From JAMOAD01 sp023621955 (lineage in GTDB: Bacteria > Acidobacteriota > Aminicenantia > JAMOAD01): 29,330 nucleotides of DNA. The stretch lies in the NCBI GenBank assembly GCA_035403085.1, contig DAONEM010000027.1, positions 1-29,330 on the forward strand, written 5' to 3'. A program made the translations under genes and the position numbers. This document shows positions 16,463-24,187 of the stretch, in pieces. How positions within the stretch are numbered: position 1 is the first letter of the stretch; each line of letters begins with the position of its first letter. Under the pieces are notes generated by a model. It was not told the origin of the DNA. It searched no databases and saw only the letters and a list, made by a program, of their open reading frames with translations.

Positions 16463-16921
16463 TCATCTCTCCTGGTCGGCTTCGCCGTCCCATCCGATCT
16501 GATCCGAGAGTTCGTTGGGGTTTCTCCCCTGGCAGGGGAAGAAGCGGGAGAGCTCCTCTCCCGTCCGTCTCACCGCCCTCTCCAACCCGCCCACGTAATC
16601 GCCCTTCTGAAAGCTTTCGCCCATCCCTGAGGCGAGAGAATCCCAGAACCCTTCGGGAACCTTCTCATGAATTCCCTTGTCTGCGACGATTCTCAGCACC
16701 CTTTGCCAGGGAGCCACAAGGATGAGGACCCCGTTCCTCTCCTGTGTCCTGTCCAGCTTCAACTTGTGGAAGAGCCTCTCCCCTTGAACGGTGAAATCCT
16801 TCTCCACCTTGGAAACCAGGTGGATCACGATCTCCCCTGTGCTCTTCCCCTCCGCCTCACCGATAGCCTTCCTCAGCGTCTCCAGATCTTCTTTGGAGAA
16901 GAACTCCTTCTCTTTCCCCAT
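16463..16921 (-). CDS. TPM-domain protein, soluble form
   Basis: A 152-aa protein with a TPM domain over about residues 5-130: EAEGKSTGEIVIHLVSKVE, then RNGVLILVAPWQRVLRIVADKGI and a C-terminal helix. It has no signal peptide and no membrane helix, so it should stay in the cytoplasm or attach to the membrane through a partner, unlike its upstream neighbour. TPM domains are linked to acid-phosphatase-like activity or to protein-quality control at membranes in plants and bacteria; the substrate is unknown. The start ATG (16921) lies three bases after the neighbour's stop, with GGGAGC upstream. A lemA gene followed by long and short TPM genes is a recurrent bacterial arrangement. Confidence 0.82.
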   Translation of the reverse strand: MGKEKEFFSKEDLETLRKAIGEAEGKSTGEIVIHLVSKVEKDFTVQGERLFHKLKLDRTQERNGVLILVAPWQRVLRIVADKGIHEKVPEGFWDSLASGMGESFQKGDYVGGLERAVRRTGEELSRFFPCQGRNPNELSDQIGWDGEADQER

Positions 16922-16924
16922 GGT

Positions 16925-17689
16925 TCACCAGCTCCCGGTGGCGCCGCCGCCACCAAAACTCCCGCCGCCGCCTCCGGAGAAACCGCCTCCGCCGCCCCAG
17001 CCGCCTCCACCCCAACCTCCGCCGCCCCAGCGGCTTCCACGGCCGGAGCCCATGCTCCCGATGGTGTACCCCGCCACACCCATCAGCCCCCTCCCTCTGC
17101 CGCCCATGATCAGGAGGAAGAAGAGGATGAAGAGAATCTTGAAAAGAAGGAGGCCGCCGCTCTTCCCTGTCCTTCTCTGTCGGGGCTGGTACTCGCCTTT
17201 AACGGCCTTTTCCAGGGCGTCGGTGATGTTGCGGACCCCTTGCAGATACCCCTCGGGGTTGGCGGAGGAGGCGCCCCGAAAGGAGGGGGCCATCTCGTTG
17301 TCTATGAGGGATCGGGCGGTGATGTCGGGGATTCTCCCCTCCAAGCCGTAGCCGACCTCCAGGCGGATCTTCCTCTCCTCCAAAGCCACAAGAAGGATCA
17401 ACCCATTGTCTTGATCTTTAAACCCGGTCTTCCACTTCTCCGCCAGGTCGATGGAGAACTGCTCCACATCGGCCCCTCCAAGAGACCCGAAGAAGACGAC
17501 GAAGAGTTGGCATCCCGTGGTCTCCTCGAAGCGGGCCAGCCTCTCCTCCATCTCCACACGGCTCTGTTCCGAGAAGAGCCCGACAAAATCGTTGAACCTT
17601 GACGGAGCCCTGTCCGGGATTTCCAGAGAGCCCCCCAGGATCGAAACCGACAGGAGGAGGAAGAGCAGAGGGAAGAGGAACTTTTTCAT
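16925..17689 (-). CDS. TPM-domain protein, exported and membrane-anchored with Gly-rich tail (YgcG-like)
   Basis: A 254-aa protein: signal peptide at residues 1-20 (MKKFLFPLLFLLLSVSILGG), TPM domain at about 28-160 (FNDFVGLFSEQSRVEMEERL, DNGLILLVALEERKIRLEVG, YGLEGRIPD), one membrane helix near 183-196 (LLLFKILFILFFLLIM), and a tail made almost entirely of Gly, Trp, Ser and Phe after about 220. The domain should lie in the periplasm. The Gly-rich end is a family feature rather than an assembly artefact, although the simple sequence at 16930-17045 is prone to length change. It follows lemA by 38 bases, and AAGGAG lies upstream of the start. Confidence 0.88.
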   Translation of the reverse strand: MKKFLFPLLFLLLSVSILGGSLEIPDRAPSRFNDFVGLFSEQSRVEMEERLARFEETTGCQLFVVFFGSLGGADVEQFSIDLAEKWKTGFKDQDNGLILLVALEERKIRLEVGYGLEGRIPDITARSLIDNEMAPSFRGASSANPEGYLQGVRNITDALEKAVKGEYQPRQRRTGKSGGLLLFKILFILFFLLIMGGRGRGLMGVAGYTIGSMGSGRGSRWGGGGWGGGGWGGGGGFSGGGGGSFGGGGATGSW

Positions 17690-17727
17690 CGCAAGACCGC
17701 TCCTTGAACCAAGAGATACGGAGAGAA

Positions 17728-18318
17728 TCAGAACTGAACCTTAGGCGCCTGGGCCGCCTCTCCGGAGACCTTGAAATACTCCTTGGCCCCGAAGCCTCCC
17801 ATCTTGGCGACCAAGACGGTCGGGAAGCGTCGAACCCGGGAGTTGTACTTCTGAACCTCTTCGTTGTACCGGTGCCGCTCCACGCTGACCCTGTTCTCGG
17901 TCCCTTCGAGTTGGGTCTGGAGGGCCAAGAAGTTCTGGTTGCTCTTCAACTCGGGGTACTTCTCCACGACCACCATGAGCCGGCTCAAGGCCGATCCGAG
18001 GGTATCCTGAGCCTGGCTGAACTGGGCGAACTGGGCAGGATTGCTCAACATCTCCGGGGAGACCTTGATCTGGCCCACCGAAGCCCTTGCCTTGGTCACC
18101 TCTTCCAAGACACCCTTCTCGAAAGCCGCGGCACCCTTGACGGCGGCGACGAGGTTGGGAATCAGATCGTAGCGGCGCTGGTATTGGTTCTCCACCTGCG
18201 ACCAGGCGCTCTTAACGGTCTCCTCGCCCTTGACCAAGCCGTTGTAGACGCCGGTTCCCCAGAGGAAGAGGATAAAGACAACACCAACAACCACCAGTAT
18301 GGGAATGAACTTTCTCAT
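17728..18318 (-). CDS. lemA: LemA family protein
   Basis: A 196-aa LemA-family protein: one N-terminal membrane helix (IPILVVVGVVFILFLWGTGV), then a long helical domain with the family signature VYNGLVKGEETVKSAWSQVE, RRYDLIPNLVAAVKG and a later RRFPTVLVAKMGGFGAKEYF. Most of the protein is expected outside the cytoplasm. Its molecular role is unsettled; in many bacteria it lies next to TPM-domain genes, as here, which suggests joint action in the envelope. GGAGGTCAC directly precedes the ATG at 18318. It is the first gene of the lemA, TPM, TPM, DUF362 group, all on one strand with 3-38 base gaps. Confidence 0.93.
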   Translation of the reverse strand: MRKFIPILVVVGVVFILFLWGTGVYNGLVKGEETVKSAWSQVENQYQRRYDLIPNLVAAVKGAAAFEKGVLEEVTKARASVGQIKVSPEMLSNPAQFAQFSQAQDTLGSALSRLMVVVEKYPELKSNQNFLALQTQLEGTENRVSVERHRYNEEVQKYNSRVRRFPTVLVAKMGGFGAKEYFKVSGEAAQAPKVQF

Positions 18319-18349
18319 GTGACCTCCTCGAAGAGTGAGCTGTCACCCT

Positions 18350-18378
18350 ACAATAACATAAATCCCCTCTTCTCCCAA
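18350..18378 (-). promoter_or_regulatory. Possible promoter for the lemA group
   Basis: On the minus strand TTGGGA (18378-18373) and TATTGT (18355-18350) have a 17-base spacer and lie about 32 bases upstream of the lemA ATG in an AT-richer patch. Both boxes are only fair matches. Confidence 0.3.
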
Positions 18379-18397
18379 GGGGAGGAGGCTCCCGGCG

Positions 18398-18685
18398 TCA
18401 TCGGGTTTCCGGGGAGGAGAACCGTCTCCTTCGGGAGAGGTAGAGGAGCCCACCTACCAGGACCATCGCCCCGGAGAGAGGGAGGCAGAAGAGGCCGAGG
18501 ACCCTGAGCCAGGGATCCCCGGGGAAAACCTTCAGGAAGGTCACTCCTCCAGCCAGGATGACGAAGCCGCTCCTGAGGAAGGCCAGAAAGGTCCGCTCAT
18601 TGGCCATCTTGGTCCTCTCCAGGGCAAGGCTCTCCCGGCGGTCGATCCCCTCCTCTCGGGCCCCGTTCTCCCCTGGGAGGTTCAC
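18398..18685 (-). CDS. DUF202 (YidH-like) small membrane protein
   Basis: A 95-aa protein with the DUF202 signature ERTFLAFLR (30-38) directly before the first of two membrane helices (about 38-54 and 62-83), and a short Arg-rich cytoplasmic end (SRRRRF). Length fits the family. Function is unknown; members are small inner-membrane proteins in bacteria and fungi. Its ATG overlaps the stop of the upstream exported protein by four bases (ATGA, 18682-18685), so the two are probably translated together. About 80 bases separate its stop from the lemA start. Confidence 0.85.
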   Translation of the reverse strand: MNLPGENGAREEGIDRRESLALERTKMANERTFLAFLRSGFVILAGGVTFLKVFPGDPWLRVLGLFCLPLSGAMVLVGGLLYLSRRRRFSSPETR

Positions 18686-19155
18686 TCCTCTTCCTCCTCT
18701 TCTTCCCCGGCCAAGTCCCCGAAGACCTCCATGATCTTGCCGTTCTCCTCGAGGGCCGCCTTCAGATCCGGGTTATCCATCCAGGAGGCGACCTTGGCAA
18801 AGGCCTTCATGTAGCGTTCGGAGGCCCCTTCGATCTTCTGTTCAATGCTTTCGAATTCCGGATCTTTGACCTCTTCCTTCTCTTCCTCGTTAAAGAAGAG
18901 GGGAAACTTCTCCTTCATACTCTGAAAGCGTTGCCCCAAGGGGCGCATGTCGGCGGAGAAGGCCCGGATGGCCGCGGCCGCCTGGGACGCGTTTGTTGAA
19001 GCGTCGATGCGCGCCGTCACCTTGTCGAGGAGGGAGACGTATTCGCCGAGAAAGGCGGTCAACTCGCCCTTGAGTTCCGGAGGAACCGTACTCTGGGCTG
19101 GAAGAAGGGTGGTCAGACAAAAGACGGAGAGGAGAAACAGGATAATCTTGCGCAT
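18682..19155 (-). CDS. Hypothetical exported protein with acidic tail (157 aa)
   Basis: Not recognised. A signal peptide (MRKIILFLLSVFCLTTLLPA) with probable cleavage after the AQ near residue 21 indicates export to the periplasm. The rest is almost all helical, with long amphipathic stretches (GELTAFLGEYVSLLDKVTAR, then FESIEQKIEGASERYMKAFA), and ends in a run of seven Glu residues. This could be a small periplasmic helical bundle. GGAG lies nine bases before the ATG. It is coupled to the DUF202 gene by a four-base overlap, the best clue to its role: perhaps a periplasmic partner of that membrane protein. Confidence 0.7.
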   Translation of the reverse strand: MRKIILFLLSVFCLTTLLPAQSTVPPELKGELTAFLGEYVSLLDKVTARIDASTNASQAAAAIRAFSADMRPLGQRFQSMKEKFPLFFNEEEKEEVKDPEFESIEQKIEGASERYMKAFAKVASWMDNPDLKAALEENGKIMEVFGDLAGEEEEEEE

Positions 19156-19192
19156 GGGTGGCTCCTTAAGGTCCGGTCTTTCCGGTCCCCTT

Positions 19193-19221
19193 AGATTACC
19201 ACTTTTTCTCCCTTTTCTGAA
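19193..19221 (-). promoter_or_regulatory. Possible promoter for the exported protein / DUF202 pair
   Basis: On the minus strand TTCAGA (19221-19216) and TAATCT (19198-19193) have a 17-base spacer, about 40 bases before the ATG at 19155. The -10 match is poor. It lies between the nucleosidase stop and this gene, where a new transcript could begin. Confidence 0.25.
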
Positions 19222-19231
19222 GAGGAGGCTC

Positions 19232-19933
19232 TTACGTCAAGATCGACTCCAGGGCCCCTTCCAGTGAGAGGGTCGCCCTCCTGAGGTTTCTCCGAAAGGA
19301 GAGGAGGTCGAAGAGGACCGACCGGTTCTTCAGGCTCGCCTTGGCCAGCCCTCCCCAGGAGACCCTCTTCCAAGGAATCCGCCAGATTTCGGGAGGAGGG
19401 AAGACCATCCCCAAGGGATCGCTCACGGCCTTGACCACGGAGGCTTCGATCCCGTTATCCTCCGCCCAAAGGAGGGCGTGGTAACTCTCCATGTCGACGA
19501 ACTCCCCCCACTCGGCCAGGGAGCCCTTCTCTTCCGGGCCGCAGAGGGTGTCGGAGGTGACCCCCCGAACGATCCAGACCCGGCTCCCCCCCTCGGCCAG
19601 AGGGGCGATGGTTTCCCGGTAGGAGGCCTTCAGGACCGGCCCTCCCCCGGGAGCGGCGGTGACGCTCTCGGCGACCACCAGATCCCCGCCCTTCAAGGAG
19701 GCGTGGAGGGCTCCGGCATACCCGGCGACGATCAGACGGTCCATGGGGAGACCGCTCCTGAGGAAGTTGTCAAGAAAGGAGAGGGTCCGTCTCTTCCCCA
19801 CTCCCGAACAGGCCATGTAGCCTCCGGAAAAGCTCCTCACCCCTCGGGGTCCTCCCTGGAGGGGCCGCGCCCCAAGCTTCTCGGGCAGAGCCCCGAGTTC
19901 TCCTTCCAAAGCCGTCATGACAAGAGTCTTCAT
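19232..19933 (-). CDS. Nucleoside phosphorylase-superfamily protein, MTA/SAH-nucleosidase-like
   Basis: A 233-aa protein of the purine nucleosidase/phosphorylase superfamily. Aligned by eye with bacterial MTA/SAH nucleosidase, the start (ALEGELGAL) places Glu12 at the catalytic Glu, VDMES gives the ribose-binding Glu149, and KAVSD gives the base-protonating Asp172, so the active site appears complete. GVGKR (44-48) and AGYAGALHASLKGGDLVVAE (70-89) match core strands of the fold. It may cleave S-adenosylhomocysteine or methylthioadenosine; futalosine hydrolase or a hopanoid-type phosphorylase are alternatives in the same superfamily. Its ATG overlaps the stop of the upstream glycosyltransferase (ATGA), so it is the ninth and last gene of the glycan operon, which also holds two SAM-dependent methyltransferases. 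Confidence 0.75.
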   Translation of the reverse strand: MKTLVMTALEGELGALPEKLGARPLQGGPRGVRSFSGGYMACSGVGKRRTLSFLDNFLRSGLPMDRLIVAGYAGALHASLKGGDLVVAESVTAAPGGGPVLKASYRETIAPLAEGGSRVWIVRGVTSDTLCGPEEKGSLAEWGEFVDMESYHALLWAEDNGIEASVVKAVSDPLGMVFPPPEIWRIPWKRVSWGGLAKASLKNRSVLFDLLSFRRNLRRATLSLEGALESILT

Positions 19934-21150
19934 CCTTTTCCCACCCTCCCCGGATCCCCCGCCGCCTCCGCCGTTTCCAGAACAAGATCGAAGAGGCGGC
20001 CGTAGAGCCGTTCCGAACGGTAATTGTCAACCGATTGTGAGCACCTCTCCCGGGAGTAGAGGGCAGGGTTCGTCAATACCTTCTCCAGAGCCCGAGCGGC
20101 GTCTTCGGGGTGGGTGCCGCTCACGACCTCCCCGTTGATTCCCCCATGGATCAGCGATGCCAGGTCCCCCACCGGAGGGGCGACCACGGGAAGCCCGCAG
20201 GAGAGCGCCTCCAACGCCGTCAAGGGCAGGCCTTCAAAACGGCTCGAGAGAAGGAGAAGGTCTGCGGCCCTGTAGAAAGAGGCGATCTCGGAGGCCTGCC
20301 GGTAGCCGAGGAAGAGGACCCGCTCCTCCATCCCCTCTCTCTTGACTCTCGCCTTCAGGGCACCCGCCATGTCCCCCTCTCCGACGATGAGCAGGAGTGT
20401 CTTGGAGAGGGCGGGGTTGAGGGCCTTCAACGCGTCCAGCAGGGCCAGGGGGTTCTTCTGGGGCTGAAGCCTTCCAACGAAGAGAATCCAGGGTCGGTGG
20501 GGGTCCAGCCCCTCCTTTTCGGCGAGGGCTCTTCGGACCTCCTCCTTCCCGGAAGGGGAGAGGGAGAAGGTCTTCCCGTCAAACCCCGGGGGAAGGTAGA
20601 GAAACTTCTCTTCCCAGAGGGGGTAGAGCTCCCGGTACTCCTCCCAAGTCTCCCGATGGACGCAGAAGACCCTTTGGAGGGAGCGGAAGATCCTCTTCTC
20701 CACCCTCCTGTAGAGTCCTGGGCACCGGCTCCAAAGAACCTCCCCCGGCCCGTTCATGATCTGCCTCTTCACATCGTTGTGGACCACCGCGACCCGAGGG
20801 GTTGCCCCGTTCAAGGAGAGAATCGCCGGTTCGATCCTGTTGAAGAAGAGGATCCGGTTCTGCCAGGAGAGGCCGGAACGTCTAAGGGCCACAGTGTACC
20901 GGAGGGAGAGGGGAGGAAAACTCCGCCGGTTCTCGCCCTCCTCCTTGAGAAGGGGGAGAAAGCGGTACTCCCGCCCCGCCAGGAGCTCCTCCCGCCACTC
21001 CCTTAACCGCACCTCTCTGGAAGAGGTGCCCACCAGCTCGATGGAAAGACCGGAGGGGGAGAAGCGGATCATGTTCTTCACGAAGCTCTCCGCGCCCCCT
21101 ACCTTTCTCCCCAAGGGGTCCATGGGGTGAAGAATCCTAAGAACCATCAT
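19930..21150 (-). CDS. GT4-type glycosyltransferase
   Basis: A 406-aa GT-B-fold glycosyltransferase. The N-terminal acceptor domain begins RILHPMDPLGRKVGGAESF; the Gly pair at 18-19 is the usual nucleotide-sugar loop. The C-terminal donor domain has FVGRLQPQKNP (224-234), FLGYRQASEI (280-289) and RFEGLPLTALEALSCGLPVV (304-323), which carries the EX7E-type Glu pair of retaining GT4 enzymes. It would transfer a sugar from a nucleotide donor to the growing glycan at the inner membrane. The start is set at 21150 because GGAGGAGGAAAAC precedes it and its ATGA overlaps the upstream stop; the longer frame to 21219 lies inside the neighbour and lacks these. Confidence 0.9.
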   Translation of the reverse strand: MMVLRILHPMDPLGRKVGGAESFVKNMIRFSPSGLSIELVGTSSREVRLREWREELLAGREYRFLPLLKEEGENRRSFPPLSLRYTVALRRSGLSWQNRILFFNRIEPAILSLNGATPRVAVVHNDVKRQIMNGPGEVLWSRCPGLYRRVEKRIFRSLQRVFCVHRETWEEYRELYPLWEEKFLYLPPGFDGKTFSLSPSGKEEVRRALAEKEGLDPHRPWILFVGRLQPQKNPLALLDALKALNPALSKTLLLIVGEGDMAGALKARVKREGMEERVLFLGYRQASEIASFYRAADLLLLSSRFEGLPLTALEALSCGLPVVAPPVGDLASLIHGGINGEVVSGTHPEDAARALEKVLTNPALYSRERCSQSVDNYRSERLYGRLFDLVLETAEAAGDPGRVGKG

Positions 21151-22283
21151 GTTTTCCTCCTCCCGGAGAGAGAGCGAAGAAACTCCGTCAACCTCTCCCC
21201 CTGGGCCTGCCAACTCCACTGTTCCAAGACCATCCGCCGCCCCTGAAGGCCTCGGTCCCGAAGAAGCTCCTCCAAAGGAGGGCTTTCAAGAAACGAGGCA
21301 AGGGAGGCTGTGCCGAGGAAGAAGAGGCTCCCGCCCCGAGGGTCCAGAGGGCGGAAGAGCTCTCCGGCGAGGACGGGACGCTCCATGGCCAGGTACTCGA
21401 AAAGCTTCAGAGGGTGGTTGCACCTCCAATACTCCGTCTCCGGGTAGAGGAGAACCCCCAGGTCCGCCCAGAGGAGTCGGGAGGGAACCTCCTCGAAGGA
21501 GATCGGGTCGAGGAGAAAGAGCCGCCCCTGCAGATCGGGCTCCCGGGCCAGATCCTCCAGCTCCCTTCGGGCCGGACCGTCCCCCAGGAGCACCAGGGCG
21601 ACCCTGGACTCCCTTTGCTTCCTGAGAGCCTCCACAACCTCCAGGAGCCCCCGGTTGTAGGAGAGTTCCCCGTGTTGCATCAAGACGAACTTTCCCTCCA
21701 GCCAGGGAGGACGCTTTGGCCCCTTTGCCCGGGCGGGATCGAAGAGCTCCGTGTCGACGCCGGAGCCCCAGACGCCGACCCGGTCGGGCCGGGCTCCCTG
21801 TCGGACAACCCTCTCCTTGTAGTAGGGGGTGATGACGGTGATTCCGTCGAAGAAACGCCGAGAGACCCACCCAGAAAGCCTCTCTAAAAAGTGCGCCAAG
21901 AGTTTCGCCCCACCCCGACCCTTCCGGGAGCCATGGTCCAAGGGTGTCCGGTGGTCCAAGACATAGAGGGGACGCTTCCGGAAGAGGAGGGAGGGAAAGG
22001 CGAACCAGAAGGAGAAGGGGTCGAGGATCACCACGTCGGGACGGAAGCGGCTCAGCTCACGAGAGAAGGCGATTCGCCCGAGAATCCAGAACGAGAGGAG
22101 ACGGCCTCCCCGAAAGGCCCAGAGGGGAAGGGGGATGCTCCCGCTCTCCTCCCCCTGGAGTCCCGCCACGGCGACACGGACGCTGTGCCCCTCCCCCTGA
22201 AGGGCCTCCGCCATCTTCCGCCACGTGACGCGGTGAAACCGGTCGATGTCGGCCTGGAGCCGGGGGAACCAGAGAATCCTCAT
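21147..22283 (-). CDS. GT4-like glycosyltransferase
   Basis: A 378-aa GT-B-type glycosyltransferase. The N-terminal domain starts RILWFPRLQADIDRFHRVTW and contains DVVILDPFSFWFAFPSLLF. The donor domain has VGVWGSGVDTELFDP (169-183), LMQHGELSYNRGL (201-213), LVLLGDGPARRELE (230-243) and PLKLFEYLAMERPVLAGE (291-308), the equivalent of the GT4 E-loop. It is divergent from its downstream neighbour and probably adds a different sugar. ATG 22283 is preceded by GGGGGAGGGGCAG and overlaps the HAD gene stop (ATGA). The longer frame to 22385 lies within the HAD coding region and is rejected. Confidence 0.86.
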   Translation of the reverse strand: MRILWFPRLQADIDRFHRVTWRKMAEALQGEGHSVRVAVAGLQGEESGSIPLPLWAFRGGRLLSFWILGRIAFSRELSRFRPDVVILDPFSFWFAFPSLLFRKRPLYVLDHRTPLDHGSRKGRGGAKLLAHFLERLSGWVSRRFFDGITVITPYYKERVVRQGARPDRVGVWGSGVDTELFDPARAKGPKRPPWLEGKFVLMQHGELSYNRGLLEVVEALRKQRESRVALVLLGDGPARRELEDLAREPDLQGRLFLLDPISFEEVPSRLLWADLGVLLYPETEYWRCNHPLKLFEYLAMERPVLAGELFRPLDPRGGSLFFLGTASLASFLESPPLEELLRDRGLQGRRMVLEQWSWQAQGERLTEFLRSLSGRRKT

Positions 22284-24187
22284 CTGCCCCTCCCCCTCAG
22301 GAGCAGTCCCAACCGACGACGTCCCCTGAAGAGTCTCAGAGGAAGCGGGGTGGAGAAGGAGCGGCGAAGGGAGCCCTCGGCCCAACCGAGGCGGGAGAGG
22401 GAAGCGCCTCCCAGGAGGATCCCCCCGACCGCCTCCGACAAGGTGGCCCTGGGGGCCAGGGGACGGCTCTCACCGCCCTGCTGTCCCTCCTTGTGGGACC
22501 AAGAGCCGAAGAGTTCCGCCTCTTCCCGGCTCGGATCCCCGAGGAAGTCCTCCAGAAGGAGTTCCGCCACCCCTCCCATCTCGCTCTCTAGAAGCGTTCG
22601 GGGATCGAGGGAATCCGCCAAACCCTCCGCGTAGAGGAGAACCGCCCGACGAAGGGTTCCCAACCCCCACTCCAAGGCCTCCCGGTTCTCCTGGCCGGAG
22701 AGGCGGGGCTTCCAGAGCCCCTCTTCACGAAGATAGCCCTCCACGGGGCCGTGGTCTCCGGCGGTGAGGAGCTCAAGAAGGGGGGCGTAGCGGGCGGGTC
22801 TCAGAGACCCTGAGAAGAGAGAGGAGAAGGTCTCCCGATCGGGTCTCGTTCCGCCGTCCAGGTCGAGGTAGAAACCCTTGACGGGCCTTCCCAGGACGCG
22901 GGAGAGGGAGTCTTGGAGGCGGCCCTTCCACCCGATATCGACGACCGCCCAGGGCAGATCGTCGCCGAGCCCCTCTTGGAGGAGGTAGCCCCGGACCTCT
23001 CCCCTCCTCTCTTCGGCCGCCTCGGCCGCTCTCCCTGTCCAGAGGGGTGTCTCCAGAACTCTGAAAAGGCGGGCCTTCCCAGGTTCAGAGAGGGGACTCC
23101 GCCTCTCCCGCTCTCCGAAGCCACAGGATCGGAAGAGCTCCTCCTCCCACTCCCCCCGCCAGGCGAGACGCCGAAAGAGTTCCTCCGGTGAGGGGGGCCG
23201 GGTTCCATCCAGGAGCCACCCCTGTTCGTACTCCCCCCACTCCCTCCAAGAGGCGGGATGCCAGGCTTGACGGGAGGCGTAGAGGTAGCGAAGTTGAGGG
23301 CCCTTGGTCCCCAAGGCCTGGGCGATCTCCTTGAGAATCTGCCCGTCCCGGCTCAGGAAGTAGAGCCTTTCGATCCCCTCCTCCCGGGCCCGGCGGAGAA
23401 TCCAGAGGGTCAAGAGAGTGAGAATCGGAGCGACCGTGTCGGCGCACCGCTCCCAGAGGAGCCCCTCCCTCCCCTCTCCGGAGTTGGAGAGGCGGACCCT
23501 TCGGGAGAGCCCTGCCAGGAGGGATCGGTTTCTCAGAGGCACTCTCCGGTCATCCGCCAGGAGGGCCTCCCGCTTGGTAAGAGAGCACCGCGTGTAGGGC
23601 CTGACGGGAATCTTCTCCCTCTGGGGGGCGACCAGATCGGCCTCCCGGTTGTCCCCGGTGTGGAGCAACTCCTCGGAGGGGAGGTTTTCCCTCTCCAGAA
23701 TCAGCCGAAAGAGCCCCCGGCTCTTTCCCACCCCTTGGAGACAAGAGAGGTAGAGCCGGTCTCCCTCCCTCCAGAGGCCCTCCCTGACGAGAATCTCTCT
23801 CAGGAAGGTTTCGGGCAGGTACATGTCGGTGGTGTAGATCACCGGTTCCCCCCTCCTGTGGAGCTCCTCCACGAGCCGGGCCGTTTCGGGAACCCGGGAG
23901 AGGGCCCACCGCTCCTCCTCCCTCTCGGCCTCCTCCATCCTCAACAGCTCCCCTTCCCTGTACCGTCCCCGAAGGGAGGGGGCGGCGTAGAGGCCTTCCA
24001 GAGTGGTCTCCCCAAAGGGGTGAAGGGCGCGGCTCTCCCGCTCGGCCCTCCTCCGCCTCTCCACCCACTCCTCCAAGCCCTCCGGGCTTCCCCCCCCTCG
24101 GAGCCAAGAGCCTGAGAAGAGGTGCCAGGGGCGGGCATACCTTCGGACGAGGAGGGTATCGAAGAGGTCGAAGCTGTGGAGCGTCAC
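22280..24187 (-). CDS. Large HAD-superfamily protein of COG5610 type, polysaccharide-locus associated
   Basis: A 635-aa protein starting with GTG at 24187 (AGGAG upstream, GTGA overlap with the preceding methyltransferase). The N-terminal HAD domain has FDLFDTLLVRR with nucleophile Asp7, YTTDMYLP (118-125) as motif II and HTGDNREAD (176-184) as the motif IV acidic pair. The second Asp of the usual DxD is Phe9, as in other FDxFDTL proteins. A second region opens with LYFLSRDGQIL (275-285) and runs to the end with VVDIGWKGRLQDSL, a layout I associate with COG5610 proteins found in capsule and O-antigen loci. Its reaction is unknown; phosphatase or glycan-transfer roles are possible. The reading frame extends upstream of 24187, but that part belongs to the methyltransferase gene. 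Confidence 0.8.
   Translation of the reverse strand: MTLHSFDLFDTLLVRRYARPWHLFSGSWLRGGGSPEGLEEWVERRRRAERESRALHPFGETTLEGLYAAPSLRGRYREGELLRMEEAEREEERWALSRVPETARLVEELHRRGEPVIYTTDMYLPETFLREILVREGLWREGDRLYLSCLQGVGKSRGLFRLILERENLPSEELLHTGDNREADLVAPQREKIPVRPYTRCSLTKREALLADDRRVPLRNRSLLAGLSRRVRLSNSGEGREGLLWERCADTVAPILTLLTLWILRRAREEGIERLYFLSRDGQILKEIAQALGTKGPQLRYLYASRQAWHPASWREWGEYEQGWLLDGTRPPSPEELFRRLAWRGEWEEELFRSCGFGERERRSPLSEPGKARLFRVLETPLWTGRAAEAAEERRGEVRGYLLQEGLGDDLPWAVVDIGWKGRLQDSLSRVLGRPVKGFYLDLDGGTRPDRETFSSLFSGSLRPARYAPLLELLTAGDHGPVEGYLREEGLWKPRLSGQENREALEWGLGTLRRAVLLYAEGLADSLDPRTLLESEMGGVAELLLEDFLGDPSREEAELFGSWSHKEGQQGGESRPLAPRATLSEAVGGILLGGASLSRLGWAEGSLRRSFSTPLPLRLFRGRRRLGLLLRGRGR

Noticed and set aside
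16930..17045. GCC/CCG-rich simple sequence that could look like a repeat array
   Set aside because: It encodes the Gly/Trp-rich tail typical of exported TPM proteins; there are no spacers or dyad repeats as in CRISPR.
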